Shown here: positions 50,801-64,000 of the stretch, one piece after another
How positions within the stretch are numbered: the first letter of the stretch is position 1
Layout of the letters: each line of letters starts with the position of its first letter
Assembly (NCBI RefSeq): GCF_900964775.1
Contig: NC_041818.1
Coordinates: 10,003,332-10,067,331 of the forward strand
Direction: 5' to 3'
DNA: 64,000 nt
Source: Scleropages formosus
Taxonomy: Eukaryota; Chordata; Actinopteri; Osteoglossiformes; Osteoglossidae
Notes under the pieces: generated by a model
The model's input: the letters and a program-made list of their open reading frames with translations, nothing else
Told to the model about the DNA's origin: nothing
Database searches by the model: none
Translations under genes and position numbers: made by a program

Positions 50801-51564
50801 TGCTTGCGCCAGTGGCTTTTAGCTTCAAAGTATTTTCTTGAATACCCATTGAGGCACAAAAGGCTGCTTACAGACACTGCAATTCCATTTTACGTAAAGA
50901 CTTCAAAACTACACAAAGAAAACAAGTCTTTCCCTCAGAATTCAGGTTTCTCTAATAACTTTGCTGTACTCAACTTCCAGAATTCACTGAATATTAAAAT
51001 CACTTTTTCAGTTTGTTACAGAACTGACAATTGGTTACAATCTCATCAATTAACTGGAATTTTCTGTATGCCATGATTTAGCACTTTCCCTACCAACACT
51101 GACCACTCATCTTGCTTTCATATATGGTCTTCTTCCTCATCTCGACTGTACCATATCGTGGTTCCTCTACACTATTCTGATATAATTTTAACCACACGCA
51201 CTTTAAAGCATGCAACAATTTTGTATTACGTATCGCTTAAACCCACTTAATTTTATACTCTGATTTTATCATATTCATCAACCATACTCTACGATACTGC
51301 TGGCGTACATAACCTTTCGACGACACGCAAGTAACTTCTTACCACACCCCTGGTCTGACGAGTTTTGACAGAAAAAAATAAAGTAGAAAATATACAGGAG
51401 CGATCATAGAATAAACAATAAATACACTACTTGATAATAACTACAACAACAGAAAAATTTCCTACACCCAAATCAAGATGAACAAAAGTCACCAAACTGA
51501 GCCACAAACAAGACAACAGCCAACCCTTGTATGAAAAATGGCTACTGTAAACGCCTGTGAGCTG

Positions 51565-51576
51565 CTATATATATAG
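51565..51576 (-). promoter_or_regulatory. Palindromic TATA box, candidate MALAT1 promoter
   Basis: CTATATATATAG, with CpG-rich 'CCCCGCGCGAGAC' just upstream on the minus strand (about 51596-51608). If used leftward it predicts a start near 51540. Because it is palindromic the direction must come from context. Confidence 0.45.
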
Positions 51577-52344
51577 ATAGGAGGGTGCCGAACACCCCGC
51601 GCGAGACATGCTTCCGCCTTCTGAAACAAATAGTTCCTAAGAGAGAACAAAAGATGCGAAACATTGCAATAAACGTATAAAATATAGTTTGGGAAATGTA
51701 GTTATGGATGTTAAATTAAATATTTCTAGACAACCACATTTTGTTAAAATACTTATTTACATCAAATACATTGAAACTAGCGTTTGAAACTTTACACATC
51801 TTTTTATAAAGATATTATAGTTATACTGGAAATTTTATTTTAAATGTTTTAAATACAACATTGCCTCACAAAGCAAATGTTCATGTAAGCCTGCTGAGAG
51901 GATTTATCCAGGAGGAATACTAATTTGAAACGTGGAAAAAGCTTCACTGTGATACTTTCGACATCATCGCCTTGTACTACTTTTTACAAGAAAATAAATC
52001 TGTTAACTAAATGCTTTTCAGTTTGTGTTGACATGTTTCATAGATGAATTCGAATACTTATCAATAAAAGTCTGCACAGTAATTGAACGAGACTGTTAGA
52101 AACCCCAGAAAAGTCCAGACTAGGGCGGGACAGGGAGGAGAACATTACGCATACCAAAAGCCCTAAATGTTCTCCATTATAGTAAAGTTCCATTTGAACA
52201 AAAAACAATTTATTTGTTAGTAAACACACAGTTTAGCAATAAAACATAATAAACAAATTTAAAGCATCTCTCTGCGGTAACAAAAAAGATAAATTCTAAC
52301 CAACTAGAACACTTATTTTCAAAAAATAACAACTACGTCATTAA

Positions 52345-52485
52345 AACTATGCCAAAGCGGCGGATGAATACTGCGCTAGAGGCGAGAAGGTTCTCGACAA
52401 CCGGATCAAACTGGATTCAACCAGCTAGCTCCGCAGGATCTTATTTCCTTTTGGTGCAATGTAAAACGGCGCATGCGTGTGTATG
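52345..52485. promoter_or_regulatory. CpG block with an NRF1-like site
   Basis: Contains 'AAAGCGGCGGATGAATACTG' and 'GCGCATGCG' (52471-52479, NRF1-like). An alternative start region for MALAT1. The remaining DNA from 51600 to 53960 is AT-rich with no recognised gene. Confidence 0.35.
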
Positions 52486-53509
52486 TGAAAGACGTGACTC
52501 GATAGTTTGTTTACACTGAAAAGAGAGATATGGTGTTGTTGGCGATCAGACAATGCAAGTTTGTTGAAACCAAAACTTAATATCCATATACCACAGGACA
52601 CAGTATGCACTTGAAAAGTGAAGTACCTTCACTCAGCGAAATTATTTGCCACTTATTTGAATCCCTTTTAAATCTGCGTCACAGTACATTTGGAAAAATA
52701 TTAGTTACATTTCAAATACTACATATTCCTAACTTTACATCTGCGTCAATTGTGTGAAATATTTTAATATTTTGTTTCCCTGCAACAAACGGCTAATACA
52801 TTTGCATGTCAGTGTAGTTAAACTGTATACTAGATAGTATAATTACAATAAAGTAGTTTTTTTCTATGTCTATGTTGTATTAAATGGATGTGGGGAACGT
52901 CTATTGTGTGAAAGTGTGTCTGTGTGTAATGCTCCTAGAATTCCAGAAAGATCCGCCTGTGAGCGAAACACGAAGACCACGTGGTTTGGAGCAGAGAGCT
53001 CAGAACTTCTGGAAATTTCCACGAGTTTGGAAACAGCAGTGGTTTCACTCCCACGTCGTTTCGTTTTATGGTCAAAAAGAAATGCAGTAAAATGCACATA
53101 TACTGGCAGTATATTATACACAAAAATTAAACGACAAGCTTCGTACCAAAGCCCAGAAGAGCCACTCAACTACAAAAATAATAAAACACACAAATATAAA
53201 TATACATATAGGTTGAGAATATATACACTAACTGGGTAACGCTATTATATTCCAGCCTTACAAGTAACGTCAAACATTAATAGGTATGTGAGGATGGTAG
53301 CACATGTTTAGTGGTTAAAAAAAAAAAAAAACTAACGCTCTAGCTAAGATTTAGTTTCATACAGTCTCGTTTTTATAAAATATAACAAGTAATTTAAAGC
53401 TTCCCTATGGAAAGCTATAGAATTCTCGTAAAATCAGTGCTATAAAATGATAAATCCAAATATGGCTGAGAATCAACAGAGTGGCTCTTGTGTGCCTCAG
53501 AAGGCACTG

Positions 53510-53640
53510 GGCGCTGCCACGCGCCCTTCGCGAGCTCTGATACGTCCTGCCCACATAGAAGGCGTGTGACGCACTTCCTCTGACTATATACGAAGGCAAG
53601 CGGTGGTTGCGCAACAATGTGGGGTGTGTCTGTACAAAAC
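53510..53640. promoter_or_regulatory. Promoter-like block (TATA-like, ETS, CRE-like)
   Basis: On the minus strand 'CGTATATAGTCAGAGGAAG' is followed by 'TGCGTCACACGCC' and 'TCGCGAAGGGCGCG'. The ETS-type AGGAAG and CRE-like TGCGTCA next to a TATA-like element make this another candidate start for a leftward transcript, possibly the long form of MALAT1. Confidence 0.35.
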
Positions 53641-53983
53641 ATAAGGGTGCTTTTCCAACTCATGCTCTGATTAACCCGTTGTTCATGCTTTTGTTATAGA
53701 GTGTTAAATTTTTTTTTTTTTTTCTGGTCTTCAGTGTTACCATGTAAGTAGTTTTGCATATGCACGTTAAAATAATACTCGTATTTGGAATAGCCTATTG
53801 TTAAAATCTAATAAGTATATTTTTCTGTAGAGTATGAAACAAAATGTAGAACATTGTCTCTTAGAAAGGTTTAGTTTGCAAGGTAATTCACTTAATGGTA
53901 CTGTTTACTGCTTATTTTGCCTGGTTGAATGAGCAGCCACAATAATTATATCCAACACAACACAGTGCTAAAACTGCAGCACT

Positions 53984-53989
53984 TTTATT
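53984..53989 (-). terminator. Candidate poly(A) signal of zfpl1
   Basis: AATAAA on the minus strand about 1.8 kb after the zfpl1 stop. The interval 53990-55783 has no other gene and is best read as the zfpl1 3' UTR. Confidence 0.45.
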
Positions 53990-55783
53990 GTCCATATTTG
54001 TAGGCTCAGTAGGCAAGAAAATACCTTGGCAGAACAAAAGGAGCCTCACCCTATGGGAATGGAGCCTGTATTAAGAGTCTGTCAGCAGCTTGGCAGGAAA
54101 CCCAGCTGAGTTTGTTTTTAATACAACTAGCACTGGCCTGCACACTGCAGTGCAACGCCCACTGCAAACAGCAAAGTAAAGATGAAACATGAAAATAAGA
54201 CAAGTAGGAACAGGAAAAGTAAAGATATGAAGTGTCATATTTGCTTTTATAAAACGTGAACACACTGATCATCATGTTTGCTATAAGAGAAACAGAATTG
54301 CATGGATCCAGATGTCATATTCAGCACGATGTAGAGAAGTATGAACTGCAGACACAAATATTGGTTTGGATACCGTTAAGGTTTGTGTGCAATAATTGCT
54401 ATTATAGCATTTGCCCAACGTTTCAATTAAGTGACTGTAGACATCCAACATTCCCAATAAAGGTAAAATTTTTTTATAGTCTTTTATACAGAAAATTTGT
54501 TATACATAATGTAGATGAAAAGTGCAAACAAACTGGAGTAGTGTTATAAAACCTCATTCAAGTAACACATCACAAATGATCTGCTAGTTGAATTTGATCG
54601 TTAATTGCTTTTAGCAACAGTGAAATAAGCGATTATTTGCCAAACCAATGAACACATTTTTACATTCTCTCTAAGGCCACCTGTTTAAGCCTTTTGAATT
54701 ATTTTACATATGTTTGATATACCACTGATTTGGTATATAAATATCAATTTTAAACTTTATAAGACAGCACATCATAGATCATCATGGATGTCAAACCAGA
54801 AAACATAAAATAAAATTTGATTTTCAACACACACAAGCTTTAATATAGTACTGGCAAAATGTGTGTGCTCAGAGGCAAATCAATGCAAACCTGCAAATTA
54901 ATACAGGATTTAACTGTTAATGCCTTTGCACCAGAAAATGCACACAAAGTTGCTTTTTAATAAAATGTTAGGTTGCAAAATCATCACAAATGTCAGTGTT
55001 TGTGTTGAAGCTATACAATAACTGACAACTGTATAACAAAATCTTGTTACCAGAGTATGCAAATGACTGGAGGACTTAGTACTGGTGCACAGGAGAAAGC
55101 AGTAGTTCTTCTAAAGCCTCACTCACCCACTCCTTCCCCAAAAAACACATGGTCCACATCAGTCTACATGAGGCCCTTAGGAAGGTACCAACTAACCAAC
55201 TGCTCGTGTGGGTGCCGAGCCAAATAAAGACCCATCAAAATAATACATATAGGCAGAAAATATGGGTTGTCAGCGGAGTTGTTAAACTCAGGCTTTAACA
55301 GCAAATAAACCCATTTCAAGGTAAAAGTATAATTTAAAAATTGCTCTCCCATGTACAAGCCAAAAGTATCCACAATAATGTTTTAACTTTACATATTACT
55401 GTGAATATTTTGACTTAAACACATACTACTGAATTGGGCATTTAAATTGTCTAGTAAAGATAACTTACTTCTAACTACAAGAAAGAAGAATTTCAAACTG
55501 AAATAATTACAACTTATGTTTTTTTCTTTAAAAAAAAAAAAAAAAAAAAAAACCCCCACACCTCATCAGGCGGCTTCCACACTCAGCAAACTGGGGTGGT
55601 ACTTTTTACCCAAGGGCAAAGTGAAAAGGCTTCTGAACTACATTACACCTCCAGAGAATAAATATAGTAGCAGTAGGAGTCCCTTGGTCCCGCTGTCTAG
55701 ATGTAACCTCCAGATCAAAAGTTTTTCTTTTATAACAAACAGCCTGGTTTTCTTTCTACCAATATTCCATAGACTGGAACCAT

Positions 55784-58919
<3,136 letters not shown>

Positions 58920-59345
58920 TCAAATAATTTGATTCACATCTGTTAAATGTAAAATAATAAATAAACACAAGAAAACCTAATCGGCATAACATCATGAGAC
59001 ACGTCATGATGATTCGCCGCCGGATTCTCTTCAGAGAGTCTGAAGACCTCGTCCTGTCCCATTTCATTCTACAACGTAGCCAAAAAATACTCTGCTGCTA
59101 AGACAGCAGGAGGACATAACTGCATGCTGCTGTCAGCACTATGTTTAAAAACTTATCTTTGAATTTCAACTTACTTCATATATATAACTGTAACTACATA
59201 ACGACTCATGCTATTTGCTAGCTTAGCTAGCACTGCAGGCTAACCTACTCGGAATCACATGATAAACTCGTTGGCAGGTTTTAAGCAGACAACTGGAAAA
59301 TAATAACAGGCAAGTATTACCGAATGTGAGCGTTTTACATATGTA

Positions 59346-59829
59346 CCTGTACTTCGGAAATGGACAACTGCCCTCTTCTAACATATACTGGTAGAAATGT
59401 AAATCACTTGAATCGTATTTCGAGTTGTGTTCACTGTTAACTTCCTCCAACTTGTTATGCCACGTCTCTTCCGGTATAGTCGCATTTTGATGACGTTGAC
59501 ATGACCTCACGCTTGACCTTTTGCCTTTAATGTGTTATGTTAAAAAATAGCTTTATTTTAATATATGTTCGTTTTTAAAATACTAACAGAGATATTTGAG
59601 AGACAAAATTGTGCTCATAACTTCTGAAAGTGTTGTAAAGAAGCAGTCGGACATGGGAATAAACATTGGTTTGCTCCTATCTCCGCCGGAAGTTCTGCTG
59701 TTGCGAACGCAAAGGCGGGCAATTTAAAATTAATGGTTTCTGCCTGCTGCACCGAGACATTACACTACATTTTTTTAAAAAAATATTTTGAATTACAGCG
59801 GATTGATTTTGTTGGACGAATCGGTCAAA
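59346..59829. promoter_or_regulatory. Shared zfpl1/cdca5 promoter and zfpl1 5' UTR exon
   Basis: Less than 1 kb separates the two start codons. On the minus strand 'AAGTACAG|GTACATATG' (donor after 59346) marks a likely zfpl1 5' exon spliced to the CAG before the ATG at 58889. The cdca5 leader lies around 59690-59829. The arrangement suggests a bidirectional promoter around 59480-59700, where ETS-like 'CTTCCGG' and 'GCCGGAAG' occur. Confidence 0.6.
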
Positions 59830-62800
59830 ATGAGCACCAGAAAAGCACGACCAGCTTCGGCGGGACGCGGGAGTGAAAATGAAAACAACATACGTACGTA
59901 AATACAATTCCATCCATCCGCTCGTTATCTGCGTTCGTCACGTCACAACCACGGCTGTCAGTCGCGATCTTTACTGATCGTTATTGCTGGTCATCCAACT
60001 TTTACTTATCTTTGTGCAGTGCGTCTCACGGCGTTTGATTTTTAGCTGTACAACGTCCTACTGGTTGTGGATGTTGTGACAAATAAAATTTGAATGTGAT
60101 TTTTTCATAACACATCATCATCATCACGAATACTCGGTTCTCTGTTACTAGACTAGACTAGAGCCGAGTATTATTCTGTATCAATTCAGGGTTAGTATAA
60201 CTTATAAGTACCTGACTTGTGATTCGAATTGTGTGTGGCGATGAATGTTATTCGAGATATACATTAATTTGGGGCAGCAGGTACTGTGCTGTTTGGGGCC
60301 CCAAAACAACACAGTACTTGCTGCCCCATGTATATCTCAATATTTACTTAAGTATTGGGTTAGTGTTTGTTCTATGATCAGCTCCCTTAGAACCATAAAA
60401 CAGTTACAGTGTCACAGCGGTAGTGGTTATACCTGCTGCCTTTGTAAAGTAATGGGTTTGAATCTCATGATTTCCAGCTGTTTTACTTGTGAGCAAGGTA
60501 CTTACCCTGAGTTACTCCAGTAACATTACCCAGCTGTATAAATGGGTAGTAAGTAAGTAGTTGTAAGTAGCTTAACGCTGTTAGTGGCTTTGGAGAAAAG
60601 CATCACTAAATGAATGGATGTAGACTGAAGGTCCTTCACGAACCTGTTTGTTTCCCAGCGGCTCACAGCTCAAATCGCCGGCGCTCTCCTCGCTTCTCTG
60701 ACTCGCTGCAGAATGAGCGGAAGAACCAGAAGCAAGGGGTTAGTACACGCAAACAGCAGGACTGACTTTCTGCAAGGTCACATCCTCAGTGTTTTACTTT
60801 GCCTCACTCATACATCCATCATCTTTGCACGATGTCGCGCTGAACCGGAAGAAGAGAGAATCTGAGACAAACTGTATCTGCACGAGCATTTTTCCCCCCA
60901 GTTTTTACATTCCTCATCATTTGTTACCTTTTCGGTTTACTTTCCCCGCTCTCTCGTGGTGCTGTAGGTTGTGTCACCGTTTTATTCGATGAGATGTTTT
61001 CATGCTTCAGATTTCTTCTAAAGTTTCTGTGTCATAACTGATCAAGAGGGGATTATGAAGAGGGAGACAAGTATTTCCAATGACAGTTTAAACATCGGGG
61101 GCCCAGCGTCACAGCGGGTTTGGTCAGGGCCTGCTCTCTGGTGGGTCTGGGGTTCAAGTCCTGCTTGGGGTGCCTTGTGACAGACTGGCGTCCTGTCCTG
61201 GGTGTGTCCCTTTCCCCTCCGGCCTTACGCCCTGTGTTGCCGGGTTAGGCTCCGGCTTGCCGCGACCCCACTTGGGACAAGTGGCTTCAGGCAATGTGTA
61301 TGTGTGTGTGTGAGTTTAAACATCTCAAAAATGGTAAAAATCAGCAACTACTGCAAAAACATGGCTAATGCTGGACAACAATGCTTTTATTATTTTATTT
61401 ACTTTATTTTTCCTTTTTGTGTATGATGCAGAGCCCAAAACATGCCGTGAAGCGATCCATCACCGTTAGAAAGATAGCACCAAGGAAGACACAGGTTAGT
61501 TCAATCTTCTTTTTGGTTCTTTCAGTTAAAGGAATTTTGTAACTGGAGTTTACAGAACCTCAAAACAATTTGAAAGCAATTATTTTATTTCACTAATACA
61601 TTTTACACTTGATATGAAACAAGTCAGTATATTCAGAAAAGTAAAATAGTACTTTTTATCAGCTGTACCAAAAGAAGCCTAAACACAGCCAATTGTCTTA
61701 ACACATATAAGTTAAATAAGCCCTAGTTTTGCTCCAAACTGGTAACCCTTAATTAAACCCTTATTCTTCAACAAGAGGTCAATAGACTGTCATTTTCCAA
61801 GCTTTGCCAAAGATTTTAGGATAGATGTAATATATACCACTCAATGATATTTGTTGTCATCTTATTAAATCTTGCTTTTATAAGGGTTTAACTAAGGGCT
61901 AACGATTTAACATCTTCATCCCAAACCTTATTTGTCTTGATCAGGTGACTGAAACTCTGACCCCATCAGTGAGGCGTAGCCCTAGGGTGAGTTCCTAATC
62001 TCTTTAGCAGCAGTGAAACACTGTGACTACATGTGAATGGTGAATTTCTGAAATGTTACTCTATCTTTTTTTTTTTTAGTAATCACAGCTTTGCACATTT
62101 TATGAGGCCGCAAGTGGTGTAGTTTGCTAGAGCTAACATCTTGCACTCTGGGTTTGAATCTCTGCACCTTCTGTGATACCCTTGACAAAGGCACTTACTC
62201 TGAATTGTTTCAGTAAGAATACTCGGCTGCATAAAAGGGTAAATAATTACACGGTTGGCATTTTACAAACACTGGAGTTACAAATTTTCAAGGATACCCT
62301 TTCCTGTTTATTTTTTATTTTAAATTGTATTTTCTTCACTTAAATGTATTAACAGATGCTTTTCAGCTAACGCTTTTGTCCAAGATGACTTGCAGTACTA
62401 GATACACTGCACATTCAAATCCCTACAATCATTCACCAGAGCAATGTAATACACACAGTAAATTCAATCAGAACTACTTTGTTAGTTTTCAGCAGAATAT
62501 GAATAAAGCCAGGGCGGCACGGTGGAGAAATGAATACCGCTGCCACCTCACAGCGCCTGGGTGGTGCAAGAGGATGTGGGTTTGATTCCTCGCTCAGTCT
62601 GTGTGGAGTTTGCATATTCTCCCCGTTTCTGCATGGGTTTCCTCCTTTAGTCCAAAGATATGCTTTTCAGTTGCATCACTGACTCTAAATTGCCCGTAGT
62701 GTGTAAATAGGTGAATGAATGTTTGTGTGGCTTCCCTGTGATGGGCAGTTGACCCATCCAGGGTGTACCCCCGATGGTGCTTCCAGCATAGGCTCTGGGT

Positions 62801-63706
62801 CACTACAACCCTGTGATGGAAAATTTGTTTGTGAAATTGGATGTATGGATGGAGTCTGAAAGTGTGATGCCAGTGTTTATTAATTACATTTCTTGGTGTG
62901 GAAGGTACTGAAATGTATAATCACAGGTGTGGGAAAAAAAGTGCTATTACTAATTTAATCCTTCTAATTAAGCACTAGGGTTATGTTAATCAGCTGTGTG
63001 AATATTCAGTTCTGCTTTAGGCTGTCGCTGTAAAATATATATGCTAAGCCAGAGGAGAACCCCAGGAGTCTGGAGTTGTCCCAGAAAGTACAGATTAAAT
63101 CTTTACCAGCAAAAACAAAAGTCGTGAAATTCTTGTACTACTTAGGCATATGTTTCTTGTAAATATCTCCTTAGCAGTATAACGTGTTTGTTTTAGGTTT
63201 CATCAGAAGGGAACAAGGTGAATATCAGCAGGCTGACAGATGGAAAGTCAGAGAACCTCAAAAAATCCACCTGTGCACCACCTCTTGCACCTAGCAATAC
63301 ATCTGCCATCTTGCCACCTCCCAGTGAGACTGCCATCCTGGCTCCAGCGTCTCCTGCCAAGCCACAGGAGGACTCCAGGAGTCTGGAGTGGTCCCAGAAA
63401 GTACGGCGCTCATACAGCCGCCTAAGTTGTGGGGAGCATTCATTCCAGGGCGCTCCATCCTCCCCAGCAACCCAACGAAGGGATACACTCTTTGGATTTG
63501 AGCAGCTGGAGACCCCTCCAGTAGCAGTCCACAGGGCACAGCAACACCACATGAGTGTGGACTCCTCCCTTTCTGCTTTAGGGGGCTCCTTCTCTCTGAT
63601 GGAGGCCACCAGTAGCACCACGAGCTCCCCAGAGCCGGACCTCAACATTCCTGGTGTAGCTGTGGTGAAAGAGAAGAGGAAAAGATTAAGGGTTCAGCAG
63701 ATAAAG
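59830..63706 (+). CDS. cdca5: Sororin (cell division cycle associated 5), 3' partial
   Basis: Stabilises sister-chromatid cohesion in S/G2 by displacing WAPL from PDS5 on acetylated cohesin. Five coding exons in phase: 59830-59893, 60659-60738, 61432-61494, 61945-61986, 63197-63706, giving 253 codons; the final exon with the conserved C-terminal sororin domain is expected right of the window. Visible: basic N-terminus MSTRKARPASAGRG, NRRRSPRFSDSL, KRSITVRKIAPRKTQ, repeated RRSPR (vertebrate sororin has the same SPR blocks), then WSQKVRRSYSRLSCG and the PDS5-binding FGF motif in LFGFEQLETPP. The exon ends KEKRKRLRVQQIK. No KEN tripeptide is visible; GSENENN and KSENL are the nearest. Introns hold several SINEs. 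Confidence 0.92.
60010..60092 (+). repeat. LINE-like 3' tail fragment
   Basis: In cdca5 intron 1: 'GTGCGTCTCACGGCGTTTG' and 'TTGTGACAAATAAAATTTGA', matching the fragment at 40730-40815. Confidence 0.5.
60254..60338. repeat. Near-perfect palindrome built from a SINE head
   Basis: The left arm (GAGATATACAT, a 6-nt interruption, then GGGGCAGCAGGTACTGTGCT and on) is mirrored by a right arm ending ATGTATATCTC, with its centre near 60298. About 39 of 40 arm bases pair apart from the interruption and a few mismatches. The inner part is the start of family A. Confidence 0.8.
60403..60622 (+). repeat. SINE, family A
   Basis: In cdca5 intron 1, ending 36 bp before exon 2. 'GCGGTAGTGGTTATACCTGC', 'GAGCAAGGTACTTACC', tail 'GTGGCTTTGGAGAAAAGCAT'. 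Confidence 0.8.
61098..61313 (+). repeat. SINE, family B
   Basis: In cdca5 intron 2. The head is diverged ('GGCCCAGCGTCACAGCGGG'); body 'TGGGGTTCAAGTCCTGCTTG', 'CCGGCCTTACGCCCTGTGTT', and a GT-rich end. Confidence 0.8.
62104..62262 (+). repeat. SINE, family A, 3' truncated
   Basis: In cdca5 intron 4. 'GGCCGCAAGTGGTGTAGTTT' head, B-box-like 'GGGTTTGAATC', 'CGGCTGCATAAAAGGGTAAA'; the tail is missing. Confidence 0.7.
62513..62855 (+). repeat. SINE, family C variant
   Basis: 'GGGCGGCACGGTGGAGAAAT' head, B-box-like 'GGGTTTGATTCC', 'TGTGGAGTTTGCATATTC', then a different 3' half from the copy at 20603: 'CCCTGTGATGGGCAGTTGAC' and (ATGG) repeats, as in the fragments at 10285 and 43715. Confidence 0.8.
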
Positions 63707-64000
63707 GTGAGTAATATGAGCAGAAAGAACATCCTGGGGTCTCAAATGTATTTCGAGGGGTGGCCCTGTGATTGCCAGTTAGTAAATTTTTATTTTAATG
63801 TACAATAGGAGGACACTGTAGGTGCCTCTTAGAGTTTAATCAGCTGGCAAGATGCTAGTGCCCTTCACACAAGTGTAAATTACCTTAAAAAGGATATGTT
63901 AAAATCATTAAAACAGTGATGTTTATAGCAGACATGGCTCTGTTATTTATAGTCACAAATGCCCATAAGCAGAAAAGACAGTTACCTAAGAAATGATGCA

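Larger units (their letters stand above)
45939..51540 (-). ncRNA. malat1: MALAT1 nuclear long non-coding RNA (5' end uncertain)
   Basis: Nuclear-retained, probably unspliced lncRNA, linked in mammals to nuclear speckles and splicing-factor binding. The 3' end is fixed by the triple helix and mascRNA. The body shows no conserved open frame on either strand, no SINE copies (unlike both flanks) and many short A/C-rich tracts on the plus strand. The 5' end is inferred: a TATA-like CTATATATATAG at 51565-51576 would start a transcript of about 5.6 kb; alternative promoters near 52.4 and 53.6 kb would give 6.5-7.7 kb. Orthology rests on the 3' structure and on synteny (ZFPL1 upstream and scyl1 downstream, all on the same strand). 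Confidence is high for identity, low for the 5' boundary. Confidence 0.85.

Noticed and set aside
51600-55700. A NEAT1 orthologue between zfpl1 and MALAT1
   Set aside because: No second U-rich/A-rich pair followed by a tRNA-like fold was found; A or T runs at 53319 and 55530 lack partners.
63197-63808. Extension of the last visible cdca5 exon to the in-frame stop near 63806
   Set aside because: The reading after 63706 loses sororin character and a good GTGAGTAA donor follows KEKRKRLRVQQIK; the C-terminal domain is expected in a further exon.

Overview
The window is vertebrate nuclear DNA, almost certainly from a ray-finned fish. Genes have many short exons with GT-AG introns, the visible proteins are close to vertebrate orthologues, and introns and intergenic DNA are littered with three tRNA-headed SINE families whose 3' tail (a 'GTCGCTTTGGAGAAAAG' type) is typical of fish genomes. 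The SINE wording suggests an early-branching teleost (osteoglossomorph or elopomorph), but that last step is only a guess.

Layout, left to right. 1-11224 (minus): GANAB, glucosidase II alpha subunit, 20 coding exons visible, 3' end outside the window. 11225-14941: intergenic with a CpG/CCAAT promoter-like block and SINEs. 14942-18437 (minus): INTS5, Integrator subunit 5, two coding exons. 18438-24750: repeat-rich intergenic DNA with nested SINEs, a MITE and a CRE-rich block. 24760-29150 (plus): a PLAAT (HRASLS/LRAT-like) phospholipase/acyltransferase, four coding exons. 30608-42459 (minus): SCYL1, 18 coding exons. 42460-45877: intergenic SINEs. 45878-about 51540 (minus): a long non-coding RNA locus whose 3' end carries a complete MALAT1-type triple helix followed by a tRNA-like mascRNA. 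55784-58889 (minus): ZFPL1, seven coding exons. 59830-63706 (plus): CDCA5 (sororin), five coding exons, 3' end outside the window.

The standout is the MALAT1 locus. U-rich motif 2 is the exact reverse complement of the A-rich tract, U-rich motif 1 supplies the Hoogsteen strand with the expected C opposite G, and a 60-nt cloverleaf follows immediately. Its position upstream of SCYL1 on the same strand, with ZFPL1/CDCA5 on the other side, matches the order CDCA5-ZFPL1-(NEAT1)-MALAT1-SCYL1 at human 11q13.1. GANAB-INTS5 is likewise tandem at human 11q12.3. The genes do not form one pathway: ER glycoprotein quality control (GANAB), snRNA/mRNA 3' processing (INTS5), lipid acyl transfer (PLAAT), Golgi traffic (SCYL1, ZFPL1), cohesion (CDCA5) and nuclear RNA (MALAT1).

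A second point of interest is a 66-nt optional exon of GANAB that is intact in frame and donor but has AC where its acceptor AG should be. No virus-derived element was recognised.
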